Positions 1 to 10,220 of a stretch of 64,000 nt of DNA are shown in pieces (within the stretch, counting starts at the first letter, position 1; the number at the start of each line of letters is the position of its first letter). Origin of the DNA: Longicatena caecimuris (GTDB lineage: Bacteria; Bacillota_I; Bacilli_A; Erysipelotrichales; Erysipelotrichaceae); NCBI RefSeq assembly GCF_004341945.1, contig NZ_SMBP01000003.1, positions 62,001 through 126,000 on the forward strand, given 5' to 3'. Under the pieces are notes generated by a model. It searched no databases and had not been told where the DNA came from. It worked only from the letters and a program-made list of their open reading frames with translations. The position numbers and the translations under genes are program-made.

Positions 1-537
1 TGCGACTGCACCAGCAACAGCGATTTGATTGCAGGCTTTTGTATGCTGACCACTACCAGCCTCTCCCATATAATGCAAACTATTGCCAAGTAGGGATAAA
101 ACTGGCGTAACTGTTTCAAATATTTTTTTATCTCCACCAACCATGATAGATAAAGTGGCAGCTTTTGCTCCACTATCTCCACCGGAAACAGGAGCATCCA
201 AGATATCTAAACCATGGTTCTTAGCTTCTTTGTAGAGCTGTTGTGCAAGCTTTGGAGAACTGGTTGTAAAATCAATCAAGATAGTACCAGCTTGTACTGC
301 CGAAAAGATTTTTTGATAAACCTCCACAACATCTTTTGGATAGCCAACCATGGTACACACAAGCTCTGCATCGCTCACACATTCTTCAATGCTGTCACAA
401 ACCTTTACACCATCCTTGGCTAGATCCAATGCTTTCGCTTTGGTACGATTGTATGCAGAAACACTATGTCCGCCATGCACAAGGTGCAGCAGCATGCTTT
501 TTCCCATGACTCCGGTACCAATCCAAGCAATTTTCAT
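1..537 (-). CDS. 3-hydroxyisobutyrate dehydrogenase-family NAD(P)-binding reductase (3'-partial)
   Basis: The gene runs off the left edge of the window, leaving the first 179 codons. The N-terminus reads MKIAWIGTGVMGKSM, the GxGxMGxxM Rossmann signature of beta-hydroxyacid dehydrogenases. The substrate-binding motif DAPVSGGDSGAK follows at about residues 119-130, and GSGQHTKACNQI near residue 165 carries the catalytic lysine. These enzymes oxidise 3-hydroxyacids such as 3-hydroxyisobutyrate or tartronate semialdehyde in the cytosol. The exact substrate cannot be told from this fragment. The ATG at 537 is preceded by an AAGGAAGGTGAT ribosome-binding site, and a promoter lies at 560-587. The C-terminal all-helical domain is outside the window. 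Confidence 0.88.
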   Translation of the reverse strand, partial: MKIAWIGTGVMGKSMLLHLVHGGHSVSAYNRTKAKALDLAKDGVKVCDSIEECVSDAELVCTMVGYPKDVVEVYQKIFSAVQAGTILIDFTTSSPKLAQQLYKEAKNHGLDILDAPVSGGDSGAKAATLSIMVGGDKKIFETVTPVLSLLGNSLHYMGEAGSGQHTKACNQIAVAGAVA

Positions 538-559
538 ATAATCACCTTCCTTGCTTCTT

Positions 560-587
560 ATTATAACGTATCAACTTTTGAAAGCAA
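560..587 (-). promoter_or_regulatory. sigma-A-type promoter for the reductase gene
   Basis: On the minus strand TTGCTT (-35, 582-587) is separated by 16 bp from TATAAT (-10, 560-565), about 23 bp upstream of the ATG. The -10 is a perfect consensus match. No operator is evident. Confidence 0.55.
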
Positions 588-606
588 AGATGCGAATACT
601 TGCACA

Positions 607-1500
607 TCATAAAAACAACATCTGCAGCATATAAAAGGACAAGCAGGAAAAAAGGGCTTGTAGCAAACGGAACAATAAAAACTTGCCATAGGATAGAGGA
701 ACATGCTCAACCATAGAGAATATCTGCATATGGACGCAGAAACCGCCAAAGGACAACAGCACACAGAGCAGCAGTTGGATTAGTATGGGAGCATAAGGAA
801 GACTTTGGAGTAAGACAGCTCCACTGGAAAATTCAGCACTGATACGCAAAGGCAGTGCAACAGCTTCGGGTAAAAAGGAGAGTAACACCCCGCTGATGCT
901 TAGAAATAACATGAGGTAGCCACCAATCATATATAAGGACAGACCGCTTTCTTTGACAGCTATAGACAACTGTTTCATCATGGGCTGTGCAGCACTAGGG
1001 GAAAAGGCTGCCTGAACACTTTGCTTACGGGTAAAAAACAATAAAAAAAGGCCAGCGAATAACTGTGCTGCATAAAGTAAAATACCGATCTTTACCGAAT
1101 GATAAAATACTACACCACAAGTCATAATGACAAAACCAGGAGTTGCGAAACAGCAGGTATATAACAAACGCTGTGCCTGTGGTAAGGATAACGTATGCTC
1201 GTGATATGCTTCATCAATTAACAGTGAGCCGGTGGGAAAACCTAACAGCATTGTACAAAGAACCAGCTGTACACCGGCTTTGTTCATGTTCAGCAAAGTC
1301 GGAAGAAAAGGCAGTGGAACTAAAGCAAAGGCATGTGTGTGATATAAAAATTTCACCAGTACCATTGTAACAAACATCGAGGGAACCAACTTTTCAAACC
1401 AGATCGTCAATCCTTGTTGTGCATATTGCAGGGTCAAGGAGCCAAAGCAAAGTGTGATAAGGAAACTAAATAAGAGGAAGGGAAGCAGGAATTTCTTCAT
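607..1500 (-). CDS. YlbJ-like sporulation integral membrane protein (nucleoside-recognition/Gate domain)
   Basis: A very hydrophobic protein of 297 residues with about eight predicted membrane segments. It resembles the Gate-domain family that includes the spore protein YlbJ: the stretch GFPTGSLLIDEAY, followed by helices with TCCFATPGFVIMT, matches the conserved GYPTGA/C..NTSGP pattern. YlbJ is needed for spore cortex formation in Bacillus but is about 400 residues, so this is a short version. The chosen ATG at 1500 has AGGTG six bases upstream. An ATG at 1506 and a GTG at 1507-1509 are in frame but sit on the ribosome-binding site. It stands alone, 69 bp upstream of the reductase gene on the same strand. 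Assignment to the Gate family is fairly secure; the sporulation role is inferred. Confidence 0.7.
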   Translation of the reverse strand: MKKFLLPFLLFSFLITLCFGSLTLQYAQQGLTIWFEKLVPSMFVTMVLVKFLYHTHAFALVPLPFLPTLLNMNKAGVQLVLCTMLLGFPTGSLLIDEAYHEHTLSLPQAQRLLYTCCFATPGFVIMTCGVVFYHSVKIGILLYAAQLFAGLFLLFFTRKQSVQAAFSPSAAQPMMKQLSIAVKESGLSLYMIGGYLMLFLSISGVLLSFLPEAVALPLRISAEFSSGAVLLQSLPYAPILIQLLLCVLLSFGGFCVHMQIFSMVEHVPLSYGKFLLFRLLQALFSCLSFYMLQMLFL

Positions 1501-1622
1501 GTACATCACCTATTCTATCGTATGATGTTCATGAAAAAAACATGAGGGAAACAACGTTAGATACAAATCGCAATTACCACATGCTCTTTTGCAGGAAACC
1601 TTTAGGAAATAAGAAGGGGACT

Positions 1623-1650
1623 TTGCGTTTTTCATAAAATATGGTAAACT
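1623..1650 (+). promoter_or_regulatory. Promoter of the CDF exporter gene
   Basis: TTGCGT (1623-1628), 16 bp, TAAACT (1645-1650) with a TG two bases before the -10, i.e. an extended -10 form. It lies about 28 bp upstream of the ATG. No yybP-ykoY (Mn) riboswitch fold is visible; the leader is too short for one. Confidence 0.5.
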
Positions 1651-1677
1651 ATAAACTCAGAAAACAAAAAGGGTGAT

Positions 1678-2877
1678 ATGATGATAGCATTATTAGCAAA
1701 AAAAATGATACCAGATCATGAGAATATCGAAAATGAAAAGGTTCGTCGTGCCTATGGAAATCTAACAAGCACGGTAGGCATCGCCAACAATATTCTTTTA
1801 TTTGTCTTTAAGTTTATCGCCGGTACTTTAGCACATAGTGTTTCTATCACAGCCGATGCAATCAACAACCTGTCGGATGCCGGAAGCTCTGTGATTTCTT
1901 TGATTAGTTTTAAGTTATCTAGCAAACCGGCTGATGAGAAACATCCTTTTGGGCATGCACGCTATGAGTGTATTGCCAGTATGGTGGTGGCTTGTCTGAT
2001 TTTATTGTTGGGCTTTGAATTAATTAAAACAAGTTTAGATAAGATTTTACATCCGGAAGCAGTCGTCTTTTCCTGGCTGTCTTTAGTTATCTTGGTGTTT
2101 TCCATCTCGGTGAAACTGTGGATGTATTCCTATAATAAAAAATATGGCAGATTGCTGCAATCTAGCATCATGGAAGCTACAGCAGCTGACAGTATCAGTG
2201 ATGTTATGGCAACCGGAGCGGTTTTATTATCTTCTATTATTTCTCCTTTGATCCATTTTAACCTGGATGGTTATATGGGCATAATCGTTGCCTTTTTCAT
2301 TCTATTTGCCGGAACCGGTATTATTAAACAGGCTCTTGATGAATTGTTAGGCCAGGCCCCTAGTGAAGATTTGGTAGAAAAGATTCAGCAAAAGATTATG
2401 AGTTATGAGGGCGTATTAGGTATGCATGATTTGATGATCCATGACTATGGCTCACATAACACTTTTGCCAGTGCTCATGTAGAGGTGGATTGTAAAGTAG
2501 ATGTCTTAAAGTCCCATGATATGATTGATAACATCGAGCGTGATTTTAAAGACAATATGGGATTGGAAATGGTATTGCATATGGATCCCATCAATATTGA
2601 TGATCCTTTAACGAATGAATTGCGTGATTACATTCGTACATCTGTAAAGGAGATACATGAAGATCTAACCATCCATGATTTCCGCATCGTACCTGGAGAA
2701 ACCCACACCAATTTAATTTTTGATGTTGTTGTACCTTTCCATGTGAAGATGAGCAACCAGACCATCTTAGATATGTTATCGGAAAAAGTAAGTGCGAAAG
2801 GGCATACCTATTATTTGGTTGTGACCTTTGATCGTGCCTATACCAGTCAATCGAAAACAGAGGCTGCCCAAGAATAG
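1678..2877 (+). CDS. Cation diffusion facilitator exporter, probably for Mn2+
   Basis: A 399-residue CDF-family antiporter: six membrane helices in about residues 30-240, a cytoplasmic metal-binding domain at about 245-320, and a further 75-residue C-terminal domain. The helix-2 motif is DAINNLSDAGSS and the loop motif is KPADEKHPFGHARYE. The helix-5 motif is EATAADSISD. The metal-site residues therefore read N-x3-D in helix 2 and D-x3-D in helix 5. This is the ND/DD pattern described for manganese exporters such as pneumococcal MntE, rather than the HD/HD pattern of zinc exporters. It probably protects the cytosol from excess manganese. The RBS AAAGGGTGAT precedes the ATG at 1678; an ATG at 1681 is equally possible. 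Confidence 0.88.
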   Translation: MMIALLAKKMIPDHENIENEKVRRAYGNLTSTVGIANNILLFVFKFIAGTLAHSVSITADAINNLSDAGSSVISLISFKLSSKPADEKHPFGHARYECIASMVVACLILLLGFELIKTSLDKILHPEAVVFSWLSLVILVFSISVKLWMYSYNKKYGRLLQSSIMEATAADSISDVMATGAVLLSSIISPLIHFNLDGYMGIIVAFFILFAGTGIIKQALDELLGQAPSEDLVEKIQQKIMSYEGVLGMHDLMIHDYGSHNTFASAHVEVDCKVDVLKSHDMIDNIERDFKDNMGLEMVLHMDPINIDDPLTNELRDYIRTSVKEIHEDLTIHDFRIVPGETHTNLIFDVVVPFHVKMSNQTILDMLSEKVSAKGHTYYLVVTFDRAYTSQSKTEAAQE

Positions 2878-2931
2878 TTGTCAGAAAGTGGTACAGCTAG
2901 AAAGCAATTGTTAGAAAATATCCATTTAAAA

Positions 2932-2978
2932 AAAACCAGTCAGAACTTTCAGTGAAAGTAAAGGCTGGTTTTGTTTCT
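2932..2978. terminator. Bidirectional terminator between the CDF gene and pgeF
   Basis: An inverted repeat (AACCAGTC ... GGCTGGTT, with inner ACTTTC/GAAAGT) is flanked by an A-run on the left and a T-run on the right. It can serve the converging genes on both strands. Confidence 0.8.
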
Positions 2979-2984
2979 TTTAAT

Positions 2985-3749
2985 TTAACGTTTCATCATA
3001 ATAAAGCTAAGATGTCTGCCACAGTCATGATCTCTGCGATAGCTGAACAGCGCTTCATTTGGCTGAAAGGTATCGTTTTTATTTACCGTTATTTGTTCTT
3101 CGGGAACACCTAGCTGTAACAGCATGGCTTTATTTAATCCTTTGTTGTTTACCAATGCCTTGCCATTTTGCAAATAGGTGATATAAGCGGATGTATCAAA
3201 GCTCATCTGCTGCACTTTTTCAATGACATCTTGACCTACCTCAAAGCTATGATAGTTAATGGCAGGACCGATGTAGGCATGCAGATGGGCAGGCTGTACC
3301 CCTTCCTGTGCGAGCAAATAGGCAACACTTTTTCGTGTGATTTCTTTTACGGTACCTTGCCATCCACTATGAATCGCCGCAATTAGGTGGGTGAATGGAT
3401 CATACAACAGCACCGGTACACAGTCGGCATGAAAAACACCAAGGGCAATATGACTTTCTCTTGTATATAAAGCATCACAATCCGCAATACCATCCACATA
3501 AAGCAAGCTGCCCTTTCCTGCATCTGCCTTTGTTACTTCATGCATATGATCACTATGGGTCTGCTGTGCAAATACCCATTGATTTAGAGAAATATCAAGA
3601 TCCTCGCTTAATCCTTGGCGATTCGCAATTACATCAGTCAGGTTTCCTCCCACATGTAAAGCCATATTGTTGTCTTCTTTTACTTGAACATCACGCAGCG
3701 TTGTTCCAGCTACGATATCTTCATTATCTTTCCATATTATTTTATTCAT
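2985..3749 (-). CDS. pgeF: Peptidoglycan editing factor PgeF (YfiH/laccase-domain, DUF152)
   Basis: A 254-residue protein of the YfiH/CNF1-like family. The metal-binding core is visible as HADCVPVLLYD (about residues 105-115) and AAIHSGWQGTVKEI (about 124-137), with an earlier QQTHSDHMHEV. In other bacteria PgeF is a cytoplasmic amidase that removes wrongly incorporated L-Ser from UDP-MurNAc-peptides; older annotations call it polyphenol oxidase. The length matches the family. The ATG at 3749 follows AGAAGG. It is a single gene between the shared terminator and the heat-shock operon, transcribed away from hrcA. Confidence 0.9.
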   Translation of the reverse strand: MNKIIWKDNEDIVAGTTLRDVQVKEDNNMALHVGGNLTDVIANRQGLSEDLDISLNQWVFAQQTHSDHMHEVTKADAGKGSLLYVDGIADCDALYTRESHIALGVFHADCVPVLLYDPFTHLIAAIHSGWQGTVKEITRKSVAYLLAQEGVQPAHLHAYIGPAINYHSFEVGQDVIEKVQQMSFDTSAYITYLQNGKALVNNKGLNKAMLLQLGVPEEQITVNKNDTFQPNEALFSYRRDHDCGRHLSFIMMKR

Positions 3750-3910
3750 AATAACCTTCTCTTTCTTCTCTATAGTATACGATTTTGATAAGAAAACTTT
3801 CTTATTTTCATAATAGAATTACATACAGCGAAAGTATAGCATGCTTTTTTTAAAATGCAAACGCCTTTGCCTCTAAGAAAGGAGGCATATGGCAAAGGAT
3901 TTTTAGGAAA

Positions 3911-3937
3911 TTAGCACTAAAGTGTTGACAGTGCTAA
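3911..3937 (+). promoter_or_regulatory. CIRCE operator 1 (HrcA binding site)
   Basis: TTAGCACTA-N9-CAGTGCTAA, i.e. the CIRCE consensus TTAGCACTC-N9-GAGTGCTAA with one changed base in each half-site. The changed pair does not complement, but the 9-9-9 geometry is exact. Its right part overlaps the -35 box at 3925-3930, so bound HrcA would block RNA polymerase. Confidence 0.93.
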
Positions 3938-3953
3938 TAAAAAGGAATATACT
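3925..3953 (+). promoter_or_regulatory. Sigma-A promoter of the hrcA-grpE-dnaK-dnaJ operon
   Basis: TTGACA (3925-3930), exactly 17 bp, TATACT (3948-3953). The -35 is perfect and the -10 is one base off consensus. It lies inside CIRCE 1 and just upstream of the second CIRCE-like site. Confidence 0.93.
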
Positions 3954-3954
3954 G

Positions 3955-3981
3955 TTAGCAGACATAGAGGTGGAGTGCTAG
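3955..3981 (+). promoter_or_regulatory. CIRCE-like operator 2
   Basis: TTAGCAGAC-N9-GAGTGCTAG keeps the 9-9-9 CIRCE geometry, with two mismatches in the left half and one in the right. It covers the predicted transcription start and ends just before the ribosome-binding site of hrcA. It probably gives HrcA a second contact for tighter repression. Confidence 0.75.
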
Positions 3982-3996
3982 AAAGGAGTGAAAGAC

Positions 3997-5013
3997 ATGC
4001 TAACAAATCGCCAGATATCCATATTTAAAGCAATTGTTGATGAGTTCACCAGAACAGCAGAACCAGTTGGCTCTAAGCGATTGATGGATTTGTTAGAGTT
4101 CACTTGTTCCAGTGCTACCATACGAAATGAAATGGCTGCATTAGAGGATGTCGGCTTGCTGGAAAAAACACATACCTCCAGCGGACGCATTCCAAGCAGT
4201 AAAGGGTATCGCTTCTATGTTGAACATCTGATGGAGAAGCAACTTGATGAAGGAGTTAAGAATTCTCTTCAGGAAGTATTCAAGGAACGCCATTACTCAA
4301 TGGATGAAATCGTCAAGAAAAGCTGTGACATCCTATCGCAGATGACATCATTAACATCTGTCGTGTTAGGACCGGAAAGCAAGTATCAAACCTTGCAGCA
4401 CATTCAGCTATTTCCTTTGACAGAACGCAGTGCAGTCGCCGTCTTTATTACAGACCATGGGCATACGGAAAATAAAACGTTCCATTTTAACACCGAGGTC
4501 AGTATAGACGATATCAAGACCTGCTGCAATTTGTTGAATGATAAGCTGAGCGGCACACCGATCAATGAGGTCGTGGAGCGCATGCAGGAAATTGAGCCTT
4601 TATTAGCTAGTCATGTCGCACGACATGAAGTCTTGTTTGAAGCCTTCGTCAGTGCTTTCATGAAATTCGCTACGGAGCATGTGTATTGCAGCGGTAAAAC
4701 CAATATGTTATACCAGCCGGAATTCGCAGATATCGAAAAGCTCAAGGAATTGATGAAGATGTTGGAAGACAGCTCTTTATTCCGTCAGATTGCCAATCAC
4801 GAAGGCAACATGGCAATTGAAATCGGCGGTGAAAACGAATTGATCCATATGAATGATGTTGCTGTTGTCAGCAGTAAGTTCAAAGTTAATGACAATGAAG
4901 AAGGTGAGCTGATGATCGTTGGTCCAACCCGCATGCAGTATAGCCGTGTCGTTGCTTTGATGGAGTATATGAGCAAGGTTCTTGAAGATTTGTATCGACA
5001 GGAAGAAGTATAG
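3997..5013 (+). CDS. hrcA: Heat-inducible transcription repressor HrcA
   Basis: HrcA binds CIRCE operators and represses the class I heat-shock genes; its DNA binding is helped by GroEL. The protein begins MLTNRQISIFKAIVDEF. The winged helix motifs PVGSKRLMDL and SSATIRNEMAALEDVGLLEKTHTSSGRIPSSKGYRFYVE fall within about residues 25-85, followed by the GAF-like dimerisation region. At 338 residues it has the normal length. The ATG at 3997 is chosen because AAAGGAG ends eight bases before it; an in-frame GTG at 3988 overlaps that site. It is the first gene of a four-gene operon and is followed after 9 bp by grpE. Confidence 0.97.
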   Translation: MLTNRQISIFKAIVDEFTRTAEPVGSKRLMDLLEFTCSSATIRNEMAALEDVGLLEKTHTSSGRIPSSKGYRFYVEHLMEKQLDEGVKNSLQEVFKERHYSMDEIVKKSCDILSQMTSLTSVVLGPESKYQTLQHIQLFPLTERSAVAVFITDHGHTENKTFHFNTEVSIDDIKTCCNLLNDKLSGTPINEVVERMQEIEPLLASHVARHEVLFEAFVSAFMKFATEHVYCSGKTNMLYQPEFADIEKLKELMKMLEDSSLFRQIANHEGNMAIEIGGENELIHMNDVAVVSSKFKVNDNEEGELMIVGPTRMQYSRVVALMEYMSKVLEDLYRQEEV

Positions 5014-5022
5014 GAGGTCATC

Positions 5023-5700
5023 ATGCAGGAAGAAAAAGAATTGCAACAAGAAACAACATGTGACTGTGAAAAAGAAGCGTGTAAAACCGAAGAAGTAAAA
5101 GAAGCTGGCAAAGACGAAAAGGCAGCGGATAAAGAAGTAAACAAAGATGCGAAGGCAGATGATAAAGAAGCAAAAAAAGATGCCAAAGCTGAAGAAAAAG
5201 AAGAAAAGAAAAGCGCGAAGTTCTCAAAACGCAAGCGCATTGAAGAATTAGAAGAAGAAGTCGCTAAATTAAAGGAAGAAGTCGCTGCCAGCAAAAATGC
5301 GTATTTCAAGGCATATGCAGATGCAGAAAACTTAAAGAAGCGTTTGCAGAGTGAGGCAGACAACGTACGAAAATATCGTATCCAGGGATTCGCTACTGAA
5401 GTATTACCGGTATTGGATAATCTGGAAAGAGCACTTGATGTAAAGGTTGAAGATCCTAACATCAAAAATTATGTGAAAGGATTTGAGATGATTTATCAGC
5501 AGCTGGTACACATTTTGGAAAATGAAGGTGTCAAAGTAATTGAAGCACAGGATAAACCATTTGATCCAAATTATCACCAGGCACTGATGCAGGAGGCCAA
5601 AGAAGGCGTAGAATCCGGTATGGTCATTGAAGTTCTGCAGAAGGGTTACATGTTAAAAGATCGCGTATTACGTGCAGCACTCGTAAAAGTGAGTGAATAA
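5023..5700 (+). CDS. grpE: Nucleotide exchange factor GrpE
   Basis: GrpE releases ADP from DnaK. The first 75 residues are a low-complexity, highly charged Lys/Glu/Ala/Asp tail, longer than in Bacillus GrpE. A coiled coil follows (KRIEELEEEVAKLKEEVA), then the conserved core ending in FDPNYHQALMQEAKEG and MLKDRVLRAALVKVSE. Length is 225 residues. AGGAGGT precedes the ATG. It sits between hrcA and dnaK, as is usual. Confidence 0.96.
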   Translation: MQEEKELQQETTCDCEKEACKTEEVKEAGKDEKAADKEVNKDAKADDKEAKKDAKAEEKEEKKSAKFSKRKRIEELEEEVAKLKEEVAASKNAYFKAYADAENLKKRLQSEADNVRKYRIQGFATEVLPVLDNLERALDVKVEDPNIKNYVKGFEMIYQQLVHILENEGVKVIEAQDKPFDPNYHQALMQEAKEGVESGMVIEVLQKGYMLKDRVLRAALVKVSE

Positions 5701-7530
<1,830 letters not shown>

Positions 7531-7543
7531 AATGTTTGACGAC

Positions 7544-7574
7544 TACAAATCCTAGTGCTTGCGCTAGGTTTTGT
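7544..7574 (+). terminator. Hairpin between dnaK and dnaJ
   Basis: ACAAATCCTAGTGC pairs with GCGCTAGGTTTTGT across a short loop. No long T-run follows. It is more likely a weak terminator, processing or mRNA-stabilising hairpin that lowers dnaJ relative to dnaK than a full stop. The remaining 195 bp to dnaJ show no clear consensus promoter. Confidence 0.5.
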
Positions 7575-7769
7575 ATGTTGTTAGAAACGGTATCTAAGAT
7601 GATAGCGAGTTTGTTGTCATAATGAGAATGATGTGTCATAAATAAAATAAAGAATGGTATTTGTGGCAAAGTATGATAAAATAAAACCCGGTATGAAGAA
7701 ATGTAACATGAATATTTATGGAACATTTTATCATTTATTTATAACAAGCAATTCAGGAAGGTGATGAGC

Positions 7770-8879
7770 ATGGCAGAAAAACGAGATTATTACGAAGTCC
7801 TTGGATTAAGCAAGGGTGCAAGCGAGGATGAAATAAAAAAGGCATATCGTAAGATGGCCAAAAAATATCACCCGGATATAAATAAAGAACCGGGTGCAGA
7901 AGAAAAATTTAAAGAAATAAATGAAGCTTATGAAGTATTGAGCGATCCACAGAAAAAGGCAACCTACGATCAGTTTGGTTTTGCCGGTATGGATGGTGCA
8001 CAGGGCTTTGGCGGTGGCGCCGGATTCGGTGGATTTGAAGATCTGAGCGATATCTTCGGTTCTTTCTTTGGCGGAGGCTTTGGCGGTGGAAGTCGCCGTG
8101 CCAGCAATGGACCACGTAAGGGAAATGATCGTTTCATGCAAATGCGCATTGATTTCATGGATGCTATCTTTGGTAAAACCGAAACGATTACAATTGATGT
8201 GGATGAACAATGTGATGAATGCATGGGCAGCGGTGCACGCAGTAAATCTGATGTGAAATCTTGTAGTCGTTGTGGTGGTACAGGTACTGTAACTCAGCAG
8301 CAGCGTACACCATTTGGTGTTTTCCAATCACAAACGGTTTGTCCGGATTGTAATGGTACAGGGAAAACGATTGCCCACAAATGTCCAAAATGTCATGGAA
8401 AAGGCTATGAGCATAAGCGTGTAAAGCTGGATATTAAGATTCCGGCAGGTATTCAATCTGGTCAGCAGGTTCGTGTGCCAAACAAAGGTGAACGTGGTGT
8501 AAATGGCGGTCCTAATGGTGATTTATATATCGAAATCTTAGTTACTCGTCATAATCAGTTTGTCCGTGATGGCAATGATATAAGAATCAGTGTACCAATC
8601 AGTGCGATTGATGCGACGTTAGGTTGTAAGATTGATGTACCTACAGTGTATGGAGATGTAGAATTAACCATACCGGCAGGTACACAATATGGACAACAGT
8701 TCCGCTTGAAAGGTAAGGGTGTAAAATCACCTAGAGGTTCGCAAGGTGATCAGTATGTGGAAATCACAGTTGAAATACCTAAAAAGCTTTCTCGTGAAGA
8801 GAAGGAATTATATGAGAAGATACGTAATCGTAAAGATCATGAAAGTCCATTTGAAAAATTCAAGAATGCGTTTAAATAG
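7770..8879 (+). CDS. dnaJ: Co-chaperone DnaJ (Hsp40, type I)
   Basis: DnaJ delivers substrates to DnaK and stimulates its ATPase. The J domain carries the HPD triad in KKYHPDINK. It is followed by a Gly/Phe-rich linker (about residues 72-100) and four zinc-binding CxxCxGxG repeats ([32 protein letters not shown]), then the C-terminal substrate domain. The ATG at 7770 ([12 protein letters not shown]) is preferred because AGGAAGG ends eight bases before it. Upstream GTG and ATG codons in the same frame overlap that site. It is the last gene of the heat-shock operon. Confidence 0.97.
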   Translation: MAEKRDYYEVLGLSKGASEDEIKKAYRKMAKKYHPDINKEPGAEEKFKEINEAYEVLSDPQKKATYDQFGFAGMDGAQGFGGGAGFGGFEDLSDIFGSFFGGGFGGGSRRASNGPRKGNDRFMQMRIDFMDAIFGKTETITIDVDEQCDECMGSGARSKSDVKSCSRCGGTGTVTQQQRTPFGVFQSQTVCPDCNGTGKTIAHKCPKCHGKGYEHKRVKLDIKIPAGIQSGQQVRVPNKGERGVNGGPNGDLYIEILVTRHNQFVRDGNDIRISVPISAIDATLGCKIDVPTVYGDVELTIPAGTQYGQQFRLKGKGVKSPRGSQGDQYVEITVEIPKKLSREEKELYEKIRNRKDHESPFEKFKNAFK

Positions 8880-8887
8880 TAAGAAGA

Positions 8888-8922
8888 AAGATACAAACAA
8901 ATTACTTGTTGTGTCTTTTTTT
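8888..8922 (+). terminator. Terminator of the hrcA operon
   Basis: AAGATACAAACAA pairs imperfectly with TTGTTGTGTCTT over a 5-nt loop, followed by a run of seven T. The next 230 bp up to 9153 show no gene. Confidence 0.75.
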
Positions 8923-9153
8923 ATATGAGATTGAATTTAATATTGGTCTTTTAAGTAATCTAATCTATGATACCGAAATTTAGGTTGGTTTTACGTTCAT
9001 ACAAGGATTCTAGCTGATGGAGAATAATTAAACGCAAGGAAGTATCATAATTCATCTTCGTTATGTCATTGTTTAGAAATTTTTAAGATTTTATTTCAAC
9101 AGTTGATAAGAACTATCCTTCATACTGATAACAGTAAGAAAGAGGAGATGAAG

Positions 9154-9357
9154 ATGAAAAAACAAAGAAAACAAATTAGTTTTGCCATCATCTGTATACT
9201 GGTTACGATTGCCTTATGTATCATCATTGCATCTACCCCCTTTTTAAGAACGATTGATACAATGGATGGTATCGTATTGGCAATGGCAGTTGGCTTTATG
9301 ATAAAAACCACCTTACAGCGCTATATGATACAGCAACAAAAACGGTGGGAGGGATAA
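9154..9357 (+). CDS. Small two-helix membrane protein
   Basis: A 67-residue protein with two hydrophobic segments (about residues 8-26 and 38-52), a Lys/Arg-rich N-terminus and a basic C-terminus. I do not recognise a family. The ATG at 9154 lies six bases after GAGGAG; an in-frame ATG at 9148 abuts the site and is unlikely. It stands just upstream of a two-component system and in the same direction, with a second tiny membrane ORF immediately after it. It may be an accessory small membrane protein of that sensor system, but this is only context. Confidence 0.6.
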   Translation: MKKQRKQISFAIICILVTIALCIIIASTPFLRTIDTMDGIVLAMAVGFMIKTTLQRYMIQQQKRWEG

Positions 9358-9358
9358 G

Positions 9359-9430
9359 ATGGAACTATTTGTATACTGCATCTGTACGGTATGCACGTTT
9401 GCAGGATTTCTTCTGCATAGGAATATCTAA
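9359..9430 (+). CDS. Putative 23-residue hydrophobic peptide
   Basis: ATG at 9359 to TAA at 9428-9430 encodes a 23-residue peptide, MELFVYCICTVCTFAGFLLHRNI, which is almost entirely one membrane-spanning stretch with three cysteines. GGGAGGG ends five bases before the ATG, inside the end of the preceding gene, and the start follows that gene's stop by 1 bp, which favours real translation. No family is recognised. Confidence 0.4.
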   Translation: MELFVYCICTVCTFAGFLLHRNI

Positions 9431-9432
9431 GC

Positions 9433-9461
9433 TTTCCAAGTGAATAGAAATCGGTTAAAAT
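9433..9461 (+). promoter_or_regulatory. Possible promoter of the two-component system
   Basis: TTTCCA (9433-9438), 17 bp, TAAAAT (9456-9461), 34 bp before the response-regulator start. The -35 is weak. Co-transcription with the small upstream genes is also possible. Confidence 0.35.
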
Positions 9462-9494
9462 AGAACAAGTAAATAAGAGAGGGCGTTGAAACAT

Positions 9495-10211
9495 ATGGAA
9501 CATACCGTATTAGTTGTTGAAGATGAACAAGGAATCCGCGAGGCAATCGCAATATATCTAAAGAATCAGGGCTATCAAGTGTTGTTAGCGGAAAATGGAA
9601 AAGAAGGACTTGACTTGATTCATACCAATGATGTACATTTGGCAATCGTAGATATCATGATGCCGATCATGGACGGTATCACTATGACGATGGAATTGCG
9701 TAAAAACTATGATTTCCCGGTGATTTTTTTAAGCGCGAAATCAGAGGATATCGATAAAATCAATGGTTTAAATATAGGAGCGGATGATTATGTCACAAAA
9801 CCTTTTGGCTCAATGGAATTATTAGCACGTGTGCGTTCTCAATTGCGCCGGTATGAACAAATATTATCGCTACAAACAGCATCCAAACAAGATAAAACAG
9901 AGAAAAATCCCCATCGTTTCTGTGTCGGCGGATTAGAACTCGATACCTATACAAAGGATGTATATGTAGATGGCAGGCGTGTCAAATTGACTCCGAAAGA
10001 ATTTGCTATTCTTCAATTGTTGATGGAATCCGCAGGAAGAGTGTACTCTGCAAAACAGATTTATGAGCAAGTATGGGAAGAAGAAGCCATCAATACAGAG
10101 ACAATCATGGTACATGTTCGTAAATTGCGTGAAAAAATTGAAGTGAATCCTCGTCAGCCACAATATTTGAAAGTGGTATGGGGCGTAGGATATAAAATTG
10201 AAAAAGGATAG
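9495..10211 (+). CDS. OmpR/PhoB-family response regulator
   Basis: A 238-residue two-domain regulator. The receiver domain has the acidic pocket E9-D10, phospho-acceptor Asp53 (AIVDIMMPIMDG), Ser80 and Lys102 (VTKPF). The C-terminal winged helix at about residues 140-236 has the OmpR signature LTPKEFAILQLLMESAGRVYSAKQIYEQVW and VHVRKLREKIE. It should be phosphorylated by the histidine kinase that starts 9 bp downstream and then act on promoters. The ATG at 9495 is chosen; an in-frame TTG at 9486 lies almost on the GAGAGGG site. The target genes are unknown. Confidence 0.93.
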   Translation: MEHTVLVVEDEQGIREAIAIYLKNQGYQVLLAENGKEGLDLIHTNDVHLAIVDIMMPIMDGITMTMELRKNYDFPVIFLSAKSEDIDKINGLNIGADDYVTKPFGSMELLARVRSQLRRYEQILSLQTASKQDKTEKNPHRFCVGGLELDTYTKDVYVDGRRVKLTPKEFAILQLLMESAGRVYSAKQIYEQVWEEEAINTETIMVHVRKLREKIEVNPRQPQYLKVVWGVGYKIEKG

Positions 10212-10220
10212 GTGAAAAGC

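Noticed and set aside
4797-5465. Long minus-strand open frame opposite hrcA/grpE
   Set aside because: It is a shadow of the Lys/Glu-rich grpE coding strand, giving Ser/Phe/Leu-rich nonsense, without a ribosome-binding site.
7620-7648. Separate promoter for dnaJ (TTGTCA ... TAAAAT)
   Set aside because: The spacing is 23 bp to the good -10 and the 18-bp alternative has a poor -10; read-through from dnaK is the simpler explanation.
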